Positions 8,564 through 16,845 of a stretch of DNA of 35,692 nucleotides are shown in pieces. The stretch covers positions 1 through 35,692 of the forward strand of contig DTUY01000051.1 in assembly GCA_012963885.1 (NCBI GenBank). The letters are read 5' to 3'. This DNA is from Candidatus Poribacteria bacterium (lineage in GTDB: Bacteria; Poribacteria; WGA-4E; UBA9662). The translations under genes were made by a program, and so were the position numbers. How positions within the stretch are numbered: position 1 is the stretch's first letter; each line of letters opens with the position of its first letter. The notes beneath the pieces were generated by a model that was not told the origin of the DNA, searched no databases, and saw only the letters and a list, made by a program, of their open reading frames with translations.

Positions 8564-9604
8564 GTGAAAGAGATCAAAGTTGGAATCATTGGAGCGGGAG
8601 GTATCGCTTGCAGCGTTCACATCCCGAACTATCAGAAAATTGAAAACGTCCGTGTGATCGCCGTTGCCGACATTAAAGCGGAAGTCGCTGAAAATGCAGC
8701 AGAGCAGTTTAATATATCAAATGTCTTTACTGATTGGGAAGATCTGCTCAAAATCGATGAAATTGAGGCTGTAAGTGTTTGCACCCCTAATGCTTTTCAC
8801 GCTGAACCTTCCATAGCGGCTATGAAAGCGAATTGTCACGTGCTGTGCGAGAAGCCGATGGCGGTCAGCGTTGCCGAAGCTCAAGCGATGGCAGATATCG
8901 CCAAGGAGCACCAGAGAATACTGCAGATTGGTCTGGCATCCCGTTTCAGCCCCGGATCCCTGTATCTCAAAAGTATCATTGATAGCGGCAGGCTCGGTCA
9001 GATATATTATGGACGAGCGGTGGCCATGCGTCGACGCGGAATTCCAAGTTGGGGTGGATTCACACGCAAAGATATGTCTGGTGGTGGTACCCTCTTCGAT
9101 ATCGGTGTTCATGCCATCGATCATGTTATCTGGCTAATGGGAGCCCCCAAACCAATTTCGGCTTTTGGATCAGCCATGACGAAATTTGGTGATCGGCATG
9201 ATGTCATTAACCCTGACTGGGGGGCCTGGGACGTTGATAATTTCGATGTCGATGATTTTGCCACCGGGTCGGTTCGATTTGAAAACGGTGCCATGTTAAC
9301 CATTGAGACATCATGGGCTTCCAATATTGAAGGCATCGGTGGATCTTATATTCTGGGTACAAATGGTGGCGTACACGTTGTTGGCGATACAATTTTTGAA
9401 CAACGCAACGGGAAACTGGCTAACACTCCGATTGAGCTTCCATCTGGACCAGGAGGTCACGAAACCGAGGTAAGGCGCTTCATCGATGCCATTCGGAATG
9501 GCCTCCCCTCTCCCGTAGATCCAGAAGAGGCATTAAACGTCCAGAAGATTATGAATGCAATTTACCAATCCACTGAAACGGGCAGATCGGTAGATCTCTC
9601 TTAG
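8564..9604 (+). CDS. Gfo/Idh/MocA-family oxidoreductase
   Basis: This 346-aa predicted cytoplasmic dehydrogenase has the Rossmann motif KVGIIGAGGIA (residues 5-15), the active-site Glu96-Lys97-Pro98 (CEKPMAVS), and the family's later histidine motif in GGTLFDIGVHAIDHVIW. These indicate NAD(P)-dependent oxidation or reduction of a sugar or inositol-like substrate, which the sequence does not identify. The start codon is GTG at 8564, with GGAG at 8553-8556. A good promoter lies just upstream. The gene converges on the glutamine amidotransferase-like gene, with five bases between stops. Confidence 0.93.
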   Translation: MKEIKVGIIGAGGIACSVHIPNYQKIENVRVIAVADIKAEVAENAAEQFNISNVFTDWEDLLKIDEIEAVSVCTPNAFHAEPSIAAMKANCHVLCEKPMAVSVAEAQAMADIAKEHQRILQIGLASRFSPGSLYLKSIIDSGRLGQIYYGRAVAMRRRGIPSWGGFTRKDMSGGGTLFDIGVHAIDHVIWLMGAPKPISAFGSAMTKFGDRHDVINPDWGAWDVDNFDVDDFATGSVRFENGAMLTIETSWASNIEGIGGSYILGTNGGVHVVGDTIFEQRNGKLANTPIELPSGPGGHETEVRRFIDAIRNGLPSPVDPEEALNVQKIMNAIYQSTETGRSVDLS

Positions 9605-9609
9605 GACTA

Positions 9610-10341
9610 TCATTTAGAATGGTAAATTGGATTAACGATCTTTATCAGGAAATTAGAAAAAACAGCGTGGCTGTAGCGATTCAGTTTTTCCGCCTCTATG
9701 TTAGCGTGCTGCTGAATCTGATGGGGATCGACAATTCCTTTCAATGAATCCAGTTCGGTCTGATATTCATCCAGCCAGGTGTCGACCATTTCACCTGTTA
9801 CTTCCAAGTGGAATTGCAGTGCATAACAAGCTTGACCTAAGCGGAAATCCTGATTTTGAAACAGGTCAGAACTGGCGAGATGAATTGCACTTTGGGGAAG
9901 GTTGAACGTATCACCATGCCATTGAAACACAGTGAGTTTGGGGGGCAAATGACTAAAAAGCGGATCTGTTTTTGCCTGATTCGAAAGGGAGATCGGTAAC
10001 CAACCTATCTCTTTGTGTTCTCCTGAATAGACCTTTGTGTCCAATGCCTTGGCAATTAGCTGTGATCCCAAGCAGATACCAAGTAGTGGTTTATCTTCAT
10101 TTCCGGCTTGTTTAATCAATCGATCTGCATCTAAGAGAAAGGGGAACTGGTCTGTTTGGTACACGTTCATGGGACCTCCGAGGATAATCAGCCCGGCATA
10201 ATTTCCCATCGTTTTTGGCGCCTTCTCTCCTTTGGCAAGTCGGACAATGTTATAATCATAACCGTGCGATGTTAAAATATCCGCTAAGGAACCAAGTCCT
10301 TCGCATTCAACGTTTTGCAATACCAGAAATATCTTTTCCAT
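9610..10341 (-). CDS. Class I glutamine amidotransferase-like protein
   Basis: This roughly 243-aa protein has the class I amidotransferase triad: nucleophile Cys90 in LLGICLGSQLIA, and His178 and Glu180 in ALQFHLEVT. The oxyanion segment IILGGPMNVYQ and the FQWHGDTF stretch are typical of stand-alone GMP-synthase-like GATases. The open frame runs upstream to 10725, but that extension overlaps the divergent ABC ATPase gene and has no family features, so the start is placed at Met (10341), where the fold begins; Met at 10365 is possible. No strong ribosome site is seen at either. Family role: hydrolysing glutamine or gamma-glutamyl compounds. No synthase partner is nearby. Confidence 0.85.
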   Translation of the reverse strand: MEKIFLVLQNVECEGLGSLADILTSHGYDYNIVRLAKGEKAPKTMGNYAGLIILGGPMNVYQTDQFPFLLDADRLIKQAGNEDKPLLGICLGSQLIAKALDTKVYSGEHKEIGWLPISLSNQAKTDPLFSHLPPKLTVFQWHGDTFNLPQSAIHLASSDLFQNQDFRLGQACYALQFHLEVTGEMVDTWLDEYQTELDSLKGIVDPHQIQQHANIEAEKLNRYSHAVFSNFLIKIVNPIYHSK

Positions 10342-10377
10342 GCCAATATCATAACATGCATCCATGGTTGAAATGAG

Positions 10378-11103
10378 ATGATGATCTCCACCATTGATTT
10401 GACCAAAGCCTTTGGCCAGCTTATTGCCGTTGATAAAATTACCTTGCAGATTGAACCTGGCGAGCTTTTCGGCTTTCTGGGGCCAAATGGTGCTGGTAAA
10501 ACGACGACGATTAATATGCTGACTGGTTTGATTCGGCCGACATCTGGTACAGCAATCATTGATGGATTCGATGTGTCTCTTAATCCAAGACAAGTTAAAG
10601 CAGTTACGGGTCTCATGCCAGACACTCCAAAAGTCTACGAAACGCTGACTGGTCGTCAATTTGTTCGTTTTATGGCTAATTTGTACGAAGTAGACCCAAA
10701 AGTCGCTGAAAGTCGAATGGGACATTTTCTGGAGATTTTCGATTTGATTGACTCCGTGGATGATTTGATCAAAGGTTACTCATACGGCATGCAAAAGAAA
10801 ATCCTTCTTATCGCTGTTTTGGTTCACAAGCCTCGTCTCTTCTTCCTCGATGAACCGACAAGTGGGCTTGATCCTAAAAGCGCCAGGCTAGTCAAGGAAA
10901 TCCTCCGTGATCTTTGCGATGAAGGTCACACAGTATTTATGACAACTCACATTCTGGAAATTGCAGAAAAAATTTGTGATCGAATGGCTATTATCAAGGA
11001 TGGGAAACTCGTTGCGATTGGAACCATAGACGATCTGCGTAGTACAGAAAAAACCTCTGGCCTGAGTCTAGAGGACATCTTTCTGGAGTTAACGGAAAAT
11101 TAG
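10378..11103 (+). CDS. ABC-2-type exporter ATP-binding protein
   Basis: This 241-aa ATPase carries Walker A GPNGAGKTT near residue 35, an ABC signature YSYGMQKK, Walker B LFFLDEPTSGLDP and an H-loop MTTHI. The variant signature (SYGMQKK in place of LSGGQ) is characteristic of ABC-2 drug/lipid exporter ATPases. The next gene, five bases downstream, encodes its membrane partner, so the pair forms one transporter. The start has Met-Met at 10378/10381. The divergent amidotransferase start lies only 36 bases away, so promoters for both probably lie inside the opposite gene. The substrate is unknown. Confidence 0.93.
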   Translation: MMISTIDLTKAFGQLIAVDKITLQIEPGELFGFLGPNGAGKTTTINMLTGLIRPTSGTAIIDGFDVSLNPRQVKAVTGLMPDTPKVYETLTGRQFVRFMANLYEVDPKVAESRMGHFLEIFDLIDSVDDLIKGYSYGMQKKILLIAVLVHKPRLFFLDEPTSGLDPKSARLVKEILRDLCDEGHTVFMTTHILEIAEKICDRMAIIKDGKLVAIGTIDDLRSTEKTSGLSLEDIFLELTEN

Positions 11104-11108
11104 GAATT

Positions 11109-12812
11109 ATGAATAATCTGGCTTTGTTAGTCCGTACAGATTTTCAGTCGTGGCTGAATACAATTCGCTATGATGCGGACACTCAAAAGAAAAAGTTGCT
11201 GGGGCTGGTTGCTTGCGTCATTATTGTTTTTGCTCTCTATTTCATCATGCAAGCATCATTTAGTTTGATCGGGCAGGGATTACTGAGAGATGCCGGTTCA
11301 ATAACAATTGTGTCCAAAGTAGTCAGTTTTTTGGTAGGACTTGGCACTTTTATACTGATAAAAGATGCCATCCAAGGTTCAATTACCCAACTTTATGAAG
11401 CACCTGATACCATGATTCTATTGTCTTCATCCATATCCCCGACTGTTGCCTTTACTTCAAAACTAATTTCTGTTTTGGGTGCCAACCTCTTGAATATGGT
11501 GGTTTGGTTAGTTTTACCATGGATTGTTTTCATGCAGTTGGTTGAACGTCTATGGAACATCCAGTTTGCCTGGTATTTCTATCTGGGGCTTCTTTTGGTT
11601 TGTCTGCTTTTATTTGTCATTGTTATGACCCAAACAATTATTCTGGTACTGGTTATTAATCGTTTTTTTTCATCTCGTCAAGTGATTCGAATACTGAAAG
11701 TCCTTGTAGTCGCAATTACCATAGGTGTTATTGCTATTTTATCCATCTCGTTTCTGGCAATTGAGGATTCGTATCAGTTTGCGCAGATCTTTCTCTCCCA
11801 AGACAGTACCGGGAGTTGGAGTTGGTATCCGCAACAATGGGCGACCAATTTCCTGTTGAGCTTGCATCCGGAAAGTAATGGTGTTGAATGGCATTGGTTA
11901 ACACAGTTAGCCAGCGTTGGTCTGGCGCTTCCAATACTGGCAGTATTCATCGCTTCAAAAATTTACTATCGCAGTTGGGAATTTTTTCAAAAAACAGCAA
12001 AATACAAAAAAAAGAAAGCAAAATCGATTGTCTTGAGTAACTGGGTATGGAGAGGGAAAATCAGATCTATGATGATGAAAGATTTCCTGATTTTTATCCG
12101 TTATCGAGGACGGATAGCAATGATTGTAATGCTGTCAGTCATACTAGCCATCGTATTGATGATGATTTCGTCGGAGATGCATCAAAAAGGGATAGAAAGG
12201 TTTGACGACAGTTCCATATTTGGTGTGTTCTCGCAGGTCATGTTGTACAGCATTATGGCCAGTCTGGGCTTAACGTGGTCGGGCTTCAAAGTTGAAAAAG
12301 ACACATGGTGGATTCTCAAGTCGAGCATGGTTTTACCAAAGTTACTTTTTCGGAGTAAATTTTTGGTGGCCACGCTTTTCGCAACCGCCTATGCCAATGT
12401 TTGGATATTAGCAATCATGATTGTTACCAAGATGCCAGGCAGATTTTGGTTGCCTGTCTTGGGAATGTCTACCTTGCTAATTACAAGCGTAACTGCTTTT
12501 AACACCGCAGTTGGTTCCTTACCTTGGGTTTGTGAGATTGACGTGCATAATCAAACCCGCAGGCGAAGACCTGTGATGCGGTTTGTCACCATGATTTTGA
12601 CAATGGTTGTTAACATCGTGGTATTGGTAATTCCTTTGATGATTTGGCAATTTGTTTTTATTGCTGAAAATCGGTTTGGTTTGCTTGAAAACTATTCGAT
12701 ATTGGTTGTTCAGCAATTGGTTCTTTTGTTCATGGTAGCATTACTGATATTATTGTGTTTGGGATCAAACATAATTGGTACCAGATTCCTCAACAAATTC
12801 ATTGTAAGTTAG
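11109..12812 (+). CDS. ABC exporter membrane subunit
   Basis: This 567-aa integral membrane protein has roughly a dozen hydrophobic segments in two halves, split near residue 300 by a lysine-rich cytoplasmic stretch (KYKKKKAKS). The N-terminal cytoplasmic segment LLVRTDFQSWLNTIR and general layout fit large ABC-2-type permeases. The ATPase gene ends five bases before it, so the two are almost certainly co-transcribed and assembled together. No transport substrate can be inferred. The T/A-rich stretch after the stop leads into the promoter of the next gene. Confidence 0.85.
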   Translation: MNNLALLVRTDFQSWLNTIRYDADTQKKKLLGLVACVIIVFALYFIMQASFSLIGQGLLRDAGSITIVSKVVSFLVGLGTFILIKDAIQGSITQLYEAPDTMILLSSSISPTVAFTSKLISVLGANLLNMVVWLVLPWIVFMQLVERLWNIQFAWYFYLGLLLVCLLLFVIVMTQTIILVLVINRFFSSRQVIRILKVLVVAITIGVIAILSISFLAIEDSYQFAQIFLSQDSTGSWSWYPQQWATNFLLSLHPESNGVEWHWLTQLASVGLALPILAVFIASKIYYRSWEFFQKTAKYKKKKAKSIVLSNWVWRGKIRSMMMKDFLIFIRYRGRIAMIVMLSVILAIVLMMISSEMHQKGIERFDDSSIFGVFSQVMLYSIMASLGLTWSGFKVEKDTWWILKSSMVLPKLLFRSKFLVATLFATAYANVWILAIMIVTKMPGRFWLPVLGMSTLLITSVTAFNTAVGSLPWVCEIDVHNQTRRRRPVMRFVTMILTMVVNIVVLVIPLMIWQFVFIAENRFGLLENYSILVVQQLVLLFMVALLILLCLGSNIIGTRFLNKFIVS

Positions 12813-12850
12813 AGTTGAAAAAATGATCAAAATATATTGGGATTATTGGC

Positions 12851-12879
12851 TTGCGTATTTTTTTTCTCTCTGCTATAAT
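12851..12879 (+). promoter_or_regulatory. Extended -10 promoter for the importer locus
   Basis: TATAAT (12874-12879) is a perfect -10 box preceded by TG at the extended -10 position (12871-12872). TTGCGT (12851-12856) lies 17 bases upstream as a weaker -35. It is about 70 bases before the binding-protein start and follows a T-rich run. Confidence 0.7.
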
Positions 12880-12946
12880 CGATCAAGTTTTTTGTATTAG
12901 GATTAAATGTTTGGATTGAGTGAGTTTAGGAAGGAGCAAGTTTGGG

Positions 12947-14254
12947 ATGAGAAGCAGATTATGGTTACCTGCCGTTTTTCTTCTGGTTTTGGGTTTATGT
13001 GTTGTTGAAACTAAAGGGGAAACGTTAAGAGTTGCTTGGGCTGAATGGCTACCGGCTGATTATTTACAGGAATTGTCTAAAGGTTTTACCGAAGAAACCG
13101 GAATTGATGTAGACATTGTTCAAATCCCTTGGCCAAGTTTCCAGAACAAGATTGATCTGGGTTTTGTTGGCAAGAGCGATAGTTATGATATTGTTATCGG
13201 GGATAGCCAGTGGCTTGGCAGCAACTCTGTTGGCGGGCATTATGTCAAATTGACTGATTGGATTGACAAAAATATTGATGTGGATTCCATCTATGGTCCA
13301 GCTATGACGGCATTTGCCGAGTATCCCAAGGGGAGCAAGGAATACTGGGCGCTTCCGGCTGAGGTGGATGCTAACGGTTATGTTTATCGTAAGGACCTGT
13401 TTGAAAATCCAAGGGAAAAGCAGGCGTTTAAAGATAAATATGGGTATGAGTTGAACGTACCCAAAACCTATCAACAGTTGCGTGACGTGGCTGAATTCTT
13501 TACCCGACCACCGGATCTTTATGGTATTGCTACTTATTTTAGTAAAGAGTACGATGGTATTACTATGGGGTTCCAGCAAGTGATGTGGTCTTTCGGTGGG
13601 TCGTACGGTGATCCCGAAACCTACAAAGTTGAAGGTTACATCAACAGCGATGATTCATTGAAAGCTCTGGAATATTATAAGGAACTGATTAATTTCTCGC
13701 CACCTGATGCTCCAAACTATTATTGGCAAGAAACGCTAGATGCGTATAAGGCTGGTAAGGTCGCTATGGCCATGAACTATTTTGCTTTTCTGCCTGGTGC
13801 AGTGGATCCGAAACAGAATCCGAAGTACCACGACAAAAGCGGCTTCTTCATCGCCCCAAAAGGACCTAAGGGACACTATATCAGTATTGGTGGGCAGGGG
13901 ATGTCGATTTCGTCCTATTCCAAGCGTCAGCAGGTTGCCAAGGATTATATGAAATGGTTTATTCAGAAACCGGTGCAGGAAAAATGGGCTAAACTTGGCG
14001 GGTTTACGCCGCATAAGGAAGTTCTGCAGTCTGACGCTTTTCTGAATGCTACCCCTTTCAACAAAGCTTTCGCTGCCAGTTTTCCTTACCTGCGGGATTT
14101 CTGGGCTATCCCAGAATACGCTGAACTGTTGGCAGCTTGCCAAACGAATTGGAATGCTGTTGTCGTCGGATCCAAATCTGCTAAAGATGCGCTAGACACT
14201 ATTGCTAACAAGCATGAAGAGATCTTTGAAGATGCTGGATATTACGACAAATAA
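12947..14254 (+). CDS. Extracellular sugar-type solute-binding protein
   Basis: This is the periplasmic binding component of an ABC importer, about 435 aa. The start is set at ATG 12947 because AAGGAG (12931-12936) is ten bases upstream and a clean signal peptide follows (RSRLWLPAVFLLVLGLCVV, then processed near KGETLRVAW). An in-frame GTG at 12920 would put the ribosome site inside the gene. The mature protein resembles family 1 extracellular solute-binding proteins: an early DIVQIPWPSFQNKID segment, WALPAEVDANGYVYRKDLF in the middle, and AKDYMKWFIQKPVQEKWAKLGG near the end. It is the first gene of a locus continuing with a cyclase, two permeases and an ATPase. The ligand is likely a carbohydrate or polyol. 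Confidence 0.9.
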   Translation: MRSRLWLPAVFLLVLGLCVVETKGETLRVAWAEWLPADYLQELSKGFTEETGIDVDIVQIPWPSFQNKIDLGFVGKSDSYDIVIGDSQWLGSNSVGGHYVKLTDWIDKNIDVDSIYGPAMTAFAEYPKGSKEYWALPAEVDANGYVYRKDLFENPREKQAFKDKYGYELNVPKTYQQLRDVAEFFTRPPDLYGIATYFSKEYDGITMGFQQVMWSFGGSYGDPETYKVEGYINSDDSLKALEYYKELINFSPPDAPNYYWQETLDAYKAGKVAMAMNYFAFLPGAVDPKQNPKYHDKSGFFIAPKGPKGHYISIGGQGMSISSYSKRQQVAKDYMKWFIQKPVQEKWAKLGGFTPHKEVLQSDAFLNATPFNKAFAASFPYLRDFWAIPEYAELLAACQTNWNAVVVGSKSAKDALDTIANKHEEIFEDAGYYDK

Positions 14255-14392
14255 TCTAATCTAACAAACCTACAGATAGATGTAATGTAACGAATCAAGT
14301 TCTTCGCGAAGTGTAGCTAGCTGGTTGATGTTGGTTATATACATGCTTTGTGATTCATCCTACATTTTTACAAGCTATAGGGAGTTAATAGT

Positions 14393-16723
14393 TTGCAAGA
14401 CGAACAACAAAATGAAGTTGAAGTTGCTGAGGAAGTAGAAACTTCTCCTACGGAAGTAGAAACTTCTGCCAAGGAAACTGAAGTTGCTGAGGAAATCGAG
14501 GTTTCTGAGCCGACTTTTATAAACAAAATGGAGGCATTTGTTGATACCAAACTATTTCAGGGGCTTATGCTCGTTACCACTATCTATGCGCTTATTGGTA
14601 CTGACATTGCCGCTTGGGTTGGTATTTCTCAGGCCTCGTACCATGTTCTGCACTGGATATCCTTCATCGCTTTAATCCTGTTTTTTGTTGAATGGTTTCT
14701 TCAATGGATCTGTAAGGATGGTTATTTCGATGGAGGTAAAGGCTTCTTTTTCTGGTTGGACTTTATTGCCGCTTTATCGTTGATTCCGGACGTGCCTTGG
14801 ATAGCCGAACCGCTTGCTGCTGCAATGGGATTGGGTGGTGGAGCTGGTGGAGGTTTGGCTATTGCCAGAGCGGGTCGGGCTGCGCGTGCTGGTGCCAGAG
14901 CGGGTCGAATTGCACGAATCTTCAAACTTTTGAAAAAAGCTTTACCTGCTATTCAAAAAATGATGGGTAAGGAGTTACCTGAGGATGAAGTGGATGATGA
15001 CCTTGGTGATCTCGCACCCAGTCATATCGGTGGTGTTTTTGGCGATTTGATGACTCGAAAAGCGATTGTTGGTGTGATGTTAATGTTGGTTTTTGTGGCT
15101 ATGCTGGACTATCAGCCACCGCGTCCATTCGATACTGCTGGGCTAGCTCAACTTGAACAAACTTCTGGTGAATTGCAAGATTTGTTGGTAGAGCAGTACA
15201 AAGACAAATTCAACTTTAAAGGCAAGCTTGTAAAGAGAGAAGCACTAGCCTTGCAAACCTTGGTAGCAGACCTTGTAGAGCTTCAGGCGTTGGGCATAGA
15301 CACTAAAGATGATAAAGCTAAGATGATAAAGCTAAAAATGCGTATTGACGAGATTAACGCTATTATTGCCCTTGCCCCGCCAAAACTGGTTTATTTGAAC
15401 CTAAACGGTGAAACCATTGATTTGGCTTGGGATAAACAGTTGGTTATGTCCCCACTTGCTGTAGACGGTTCAGCCCGTTTCGACAAACGTTTAGAAACGG
15501 TATTGAAGAAGCCTGATGTTCTGCGAGTCTTTACTCCCAACGCCCAGAGTCAAGCTTGGTTCGATGTCAGGCATGAAAAAGCTATGGAAGGTAAAAATGC
15601 TTTCTTCATGACATTGTTCGTTGTGGCGCTTCTTGGTACTGGTTCTATGCTTTTTCAGTCGGATGCTGAAAAACTGTTTATCGGTCCAATCATGAAGATG
15701 ACGGATATTGTCAGGGAACTGGCGGAAAACCCCTTGGCTGCTCTTGATGCGGGTCACCAAGATGATGACAGTGAAACAGCTGTCGTCCAAAAAGCCATGG
15801 TCAAGATTGGGGGAATGTTGCAGATTGGTTTCGGTGAAGCTGGGGCGGAAATTATTGCCCATAACATGGCTTCAGGTGGTGAGCTCGATGTGATGATCCC
15901 AGGTGAGAAAATTGATGCCATTTACGGTTTCTGTGATATTAGAAGCTTCACAGATGCAACCGAATGTCTGCAAGAAGATGTTATGCTTTTTGTTAACGAG
16001 ATTGGTGGCATTGTGCATCATGCTACTGTGGAATCGGGGGGGGCACCAAACAAGAATATTGGTGATGCCTTCCTGCTGATTTGGAAACCCAAACAGGGTG
16101 AGACAACGAACAGCCTCTGTGACGGTGCGCTGGGCGCGTTTATAGAGGTTATTGAGGAAATCAATGCCTCTAGAAGGCTGAAAGAGATTACTCAACATGA
16201 AGAGTTGCAAGCAAGAATTCCTGGTTTCACCACCAAAATGGGATTTGGTTTGCATCTCGGCTGGTCTATCGAAGGAGCGATTGGTTCCAATTACAAGGTA
16301 GATTGTTCTTACCTGTCGCCTAATGTCAACATGTCGGCCAGGCTTGAAGCTGCCACCAAGCAATTTGGTGTTGAAATCCTTCTCTCCGGTGATTTTTATC
16401 AGGGACTGACACCTCCAATGAAGGCCAAGTGCCGTCAGATAGATCACGTTACAGTCAAGGGAAGTATACAACCCATGAAACTCTACTCCTGTGACGTTAA
16501 CTTTGCTCCTGGAGTTAATCCTACAGCTTATTACCAAACCTTTGGTCAAGCGGTAGGTTACTACATGTCCGGTAGTTGGCAGGAATCTAAAAAGATACTT
16601 GAGTCCTGCTTGGAAACATGGCCGGAAGATGTTCCACCACAGAATCTCCTGACGGTTATGGGGGAAACAGATTTCACTGCCCCTGATGATTGGGAAGGTT
16701 ACCGTGCATTAACCGAGAAGTAA
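14393..16723 (+). CDS. Voltage-sensor-like membrane nucleotide cyclase
   Basis: This 776-aa protein starts at TTG, eight bases after GGAG (14381-14384). Residues 1-45 are an acidic repeat tail. Residues 53-77, 83-106, 117-133 and 155-182 read as S1-S4 of a voltage sensor: Glu100 in S2 (FFVEWFLQW), Asp123 in S3 (FWLDFIAALSLIPD), and S4 with Arg159, 162, 165, 169, 172, 175 and Lys178. A fifth membrane segment (224-239), an extracytoplasmic region of about 160 residues, a sixth segment (403-420) and a HAMP-like linker follow. The class III cyclase domain (about 500-700) has metal ligands Asp515 (FCDIRSFT) and Asp558 (KNIGDAF), adenine-type Lys554 and Asp637, and transition-state Asn646 and Arg650. 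Adenylate cyclase activity is therefore likely. No pore loop is visible. Voltage responsiveness is inference. Confidence 0.85.
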   Translation: MQDEQQNEVEVAEEVETSPTEVETSAKETEVAEEIEVSEPTFINKMEAFVDTKLFQGLMLVTTIYALIGTDIAAWVGISQASYHVLHWISFIALILFFVEWFLQWICKDGYFDGGKGFFFWLDFIAALSLIPDVPWIAEPLAAAMGLGGGAGGGLAIARAGRAARAGARAGRIARIFKLLKKALPAIQKMMGKELPEDEVDDDLGDLAPSHIGGVFGDLMTRKAIVGVMLMLVFVAMLDYQPPRPFDTAGLAQLEQTSGELQDLLVEQYKDKFNFKGKLVKREALALQTLVADLVELQALGIDTKDDKAKMIKLKMRIDEINAIIALAPPKLVYLNLNGETIDLAWDKQLVMSPLAVDGSARFDKRLETVLKKPDVLRVFTPNAQSQAWFDVRHEKAMEGKNAFFMTLFVVALLGTGSMLFQSDAEKLFIGPIMKMTDIVRELAENPLAALDAGHQDDDSETAVVQKAMVKIGGMLQIGFGEAGAEIIAHNMASGGELDVMIPGEKIDAIYGFCDIRSFTDATECLQEDVMLFVNEIGGIVHHATVESGGAPNKNIGDAFLLIWKPKQGETTNSLCDGALGAFIEVIEEINASRRLKEITQHEELQARIPGFTTKMGFGLHLGWSIEGAIGSNYKVDCSYLSPNVNMSARLEAATKQFGVEILLSGDFYQGLTPPMKAKCRQIDHVTVKGSIQPMKLYSCDVNFAPGVNPTAYYQTFGQAVGYYMSGSWQESKKILESCLETWPEDVPPQNLLTVMGETDFTAPDDWEGYRALTEK
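14419..14494 (+). repeat. Acidic-tail coding repeats in the cyclase gene
   Basis: The acidic N-terminal tail is built from short in-frame direct repeats. TGAAGTTGCTGAGGAA occurs at 14419-14434 and again at 14479-14494, 60 bases apart. GGAAGTAGAAACTTCT occurs at 14431-14446 and 14452-14467, 21 bases apart. They encode EVAEE and EVETS motifs. Confidence 0.75.
14863..14907 (+). repeat. Direct repeat within the S4-encoding segment
   Basis: TGCCAGAGCGGGTCG is present at 14863-14877 and 14893-14907, exactly 30 bases (ten codons) apart and in frame. Both copies encode ARAGR. The segment is locally GC-rich compared with the rest of the gene. It suggests that part of the arginine ladder arose by duplication. 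Confidence 0.75.
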
Positions 16724-16738
16724 AGCATACAGTTTGAG

Positions 16739-16782
16739 AGAGCAGTCGATTGGAAATCCCTAATTCGATTGCTCTTTTTTTA
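16739..16782 (+). terminator. Intrinsic terminator after the cyclase gene
   Basis: AGAGCAGTCGA (16739-16749) pairs with TCGATTGCTCT (16765-16775) with one G-T wobble, giving an 11-bp stem. A run of seven Ts follows at once. It lies 16 bases after the cyclase stop and before the permease genes, so it should reduce read-through within the importer locus. Confidence 0.85.
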
Positions 16783-16845
16783 TTGTTTATTTTAGGTGTT
16801 AACCATTTTTCCCCCAAGTTAAACATCAAGAAAGACTGATTTTAA

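Noticed and set aside
10251..10256. TATAAT box upstream of the ABC ATPase
   Set aside because: No -35 element lies at a usable distance, and it is inside the amidotransferase gene about 120 bases from the start.
9610..10725. A longer glutamine amidotransferase starting at 10725
   Set aside because: The extra 128 residues lie entirely opposite the ABC ATPase coding sequence, show no family features, and precede the natural start of the GATase fold at 10341.
12920..12946. GTG start at 12920 for the binding protein
   Set aside because: It would place the AAGGAG ribosome site inside the coding region and add residues before a clean signal peptide; ATG 12947 fits better.
14302..14311. Palindrome CTTCGCGAAG before the cyclase gene
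   Set aside because: It is only ten bases with no loop or T-run, and nothing links it to regulation; chance is likely.
15872..16549. 225-codon reverse frame opposite the cyclase domain
   Set aside because: The forward frame holds the conserved class III cyclase motifs; the reverse product has no recognisable features.
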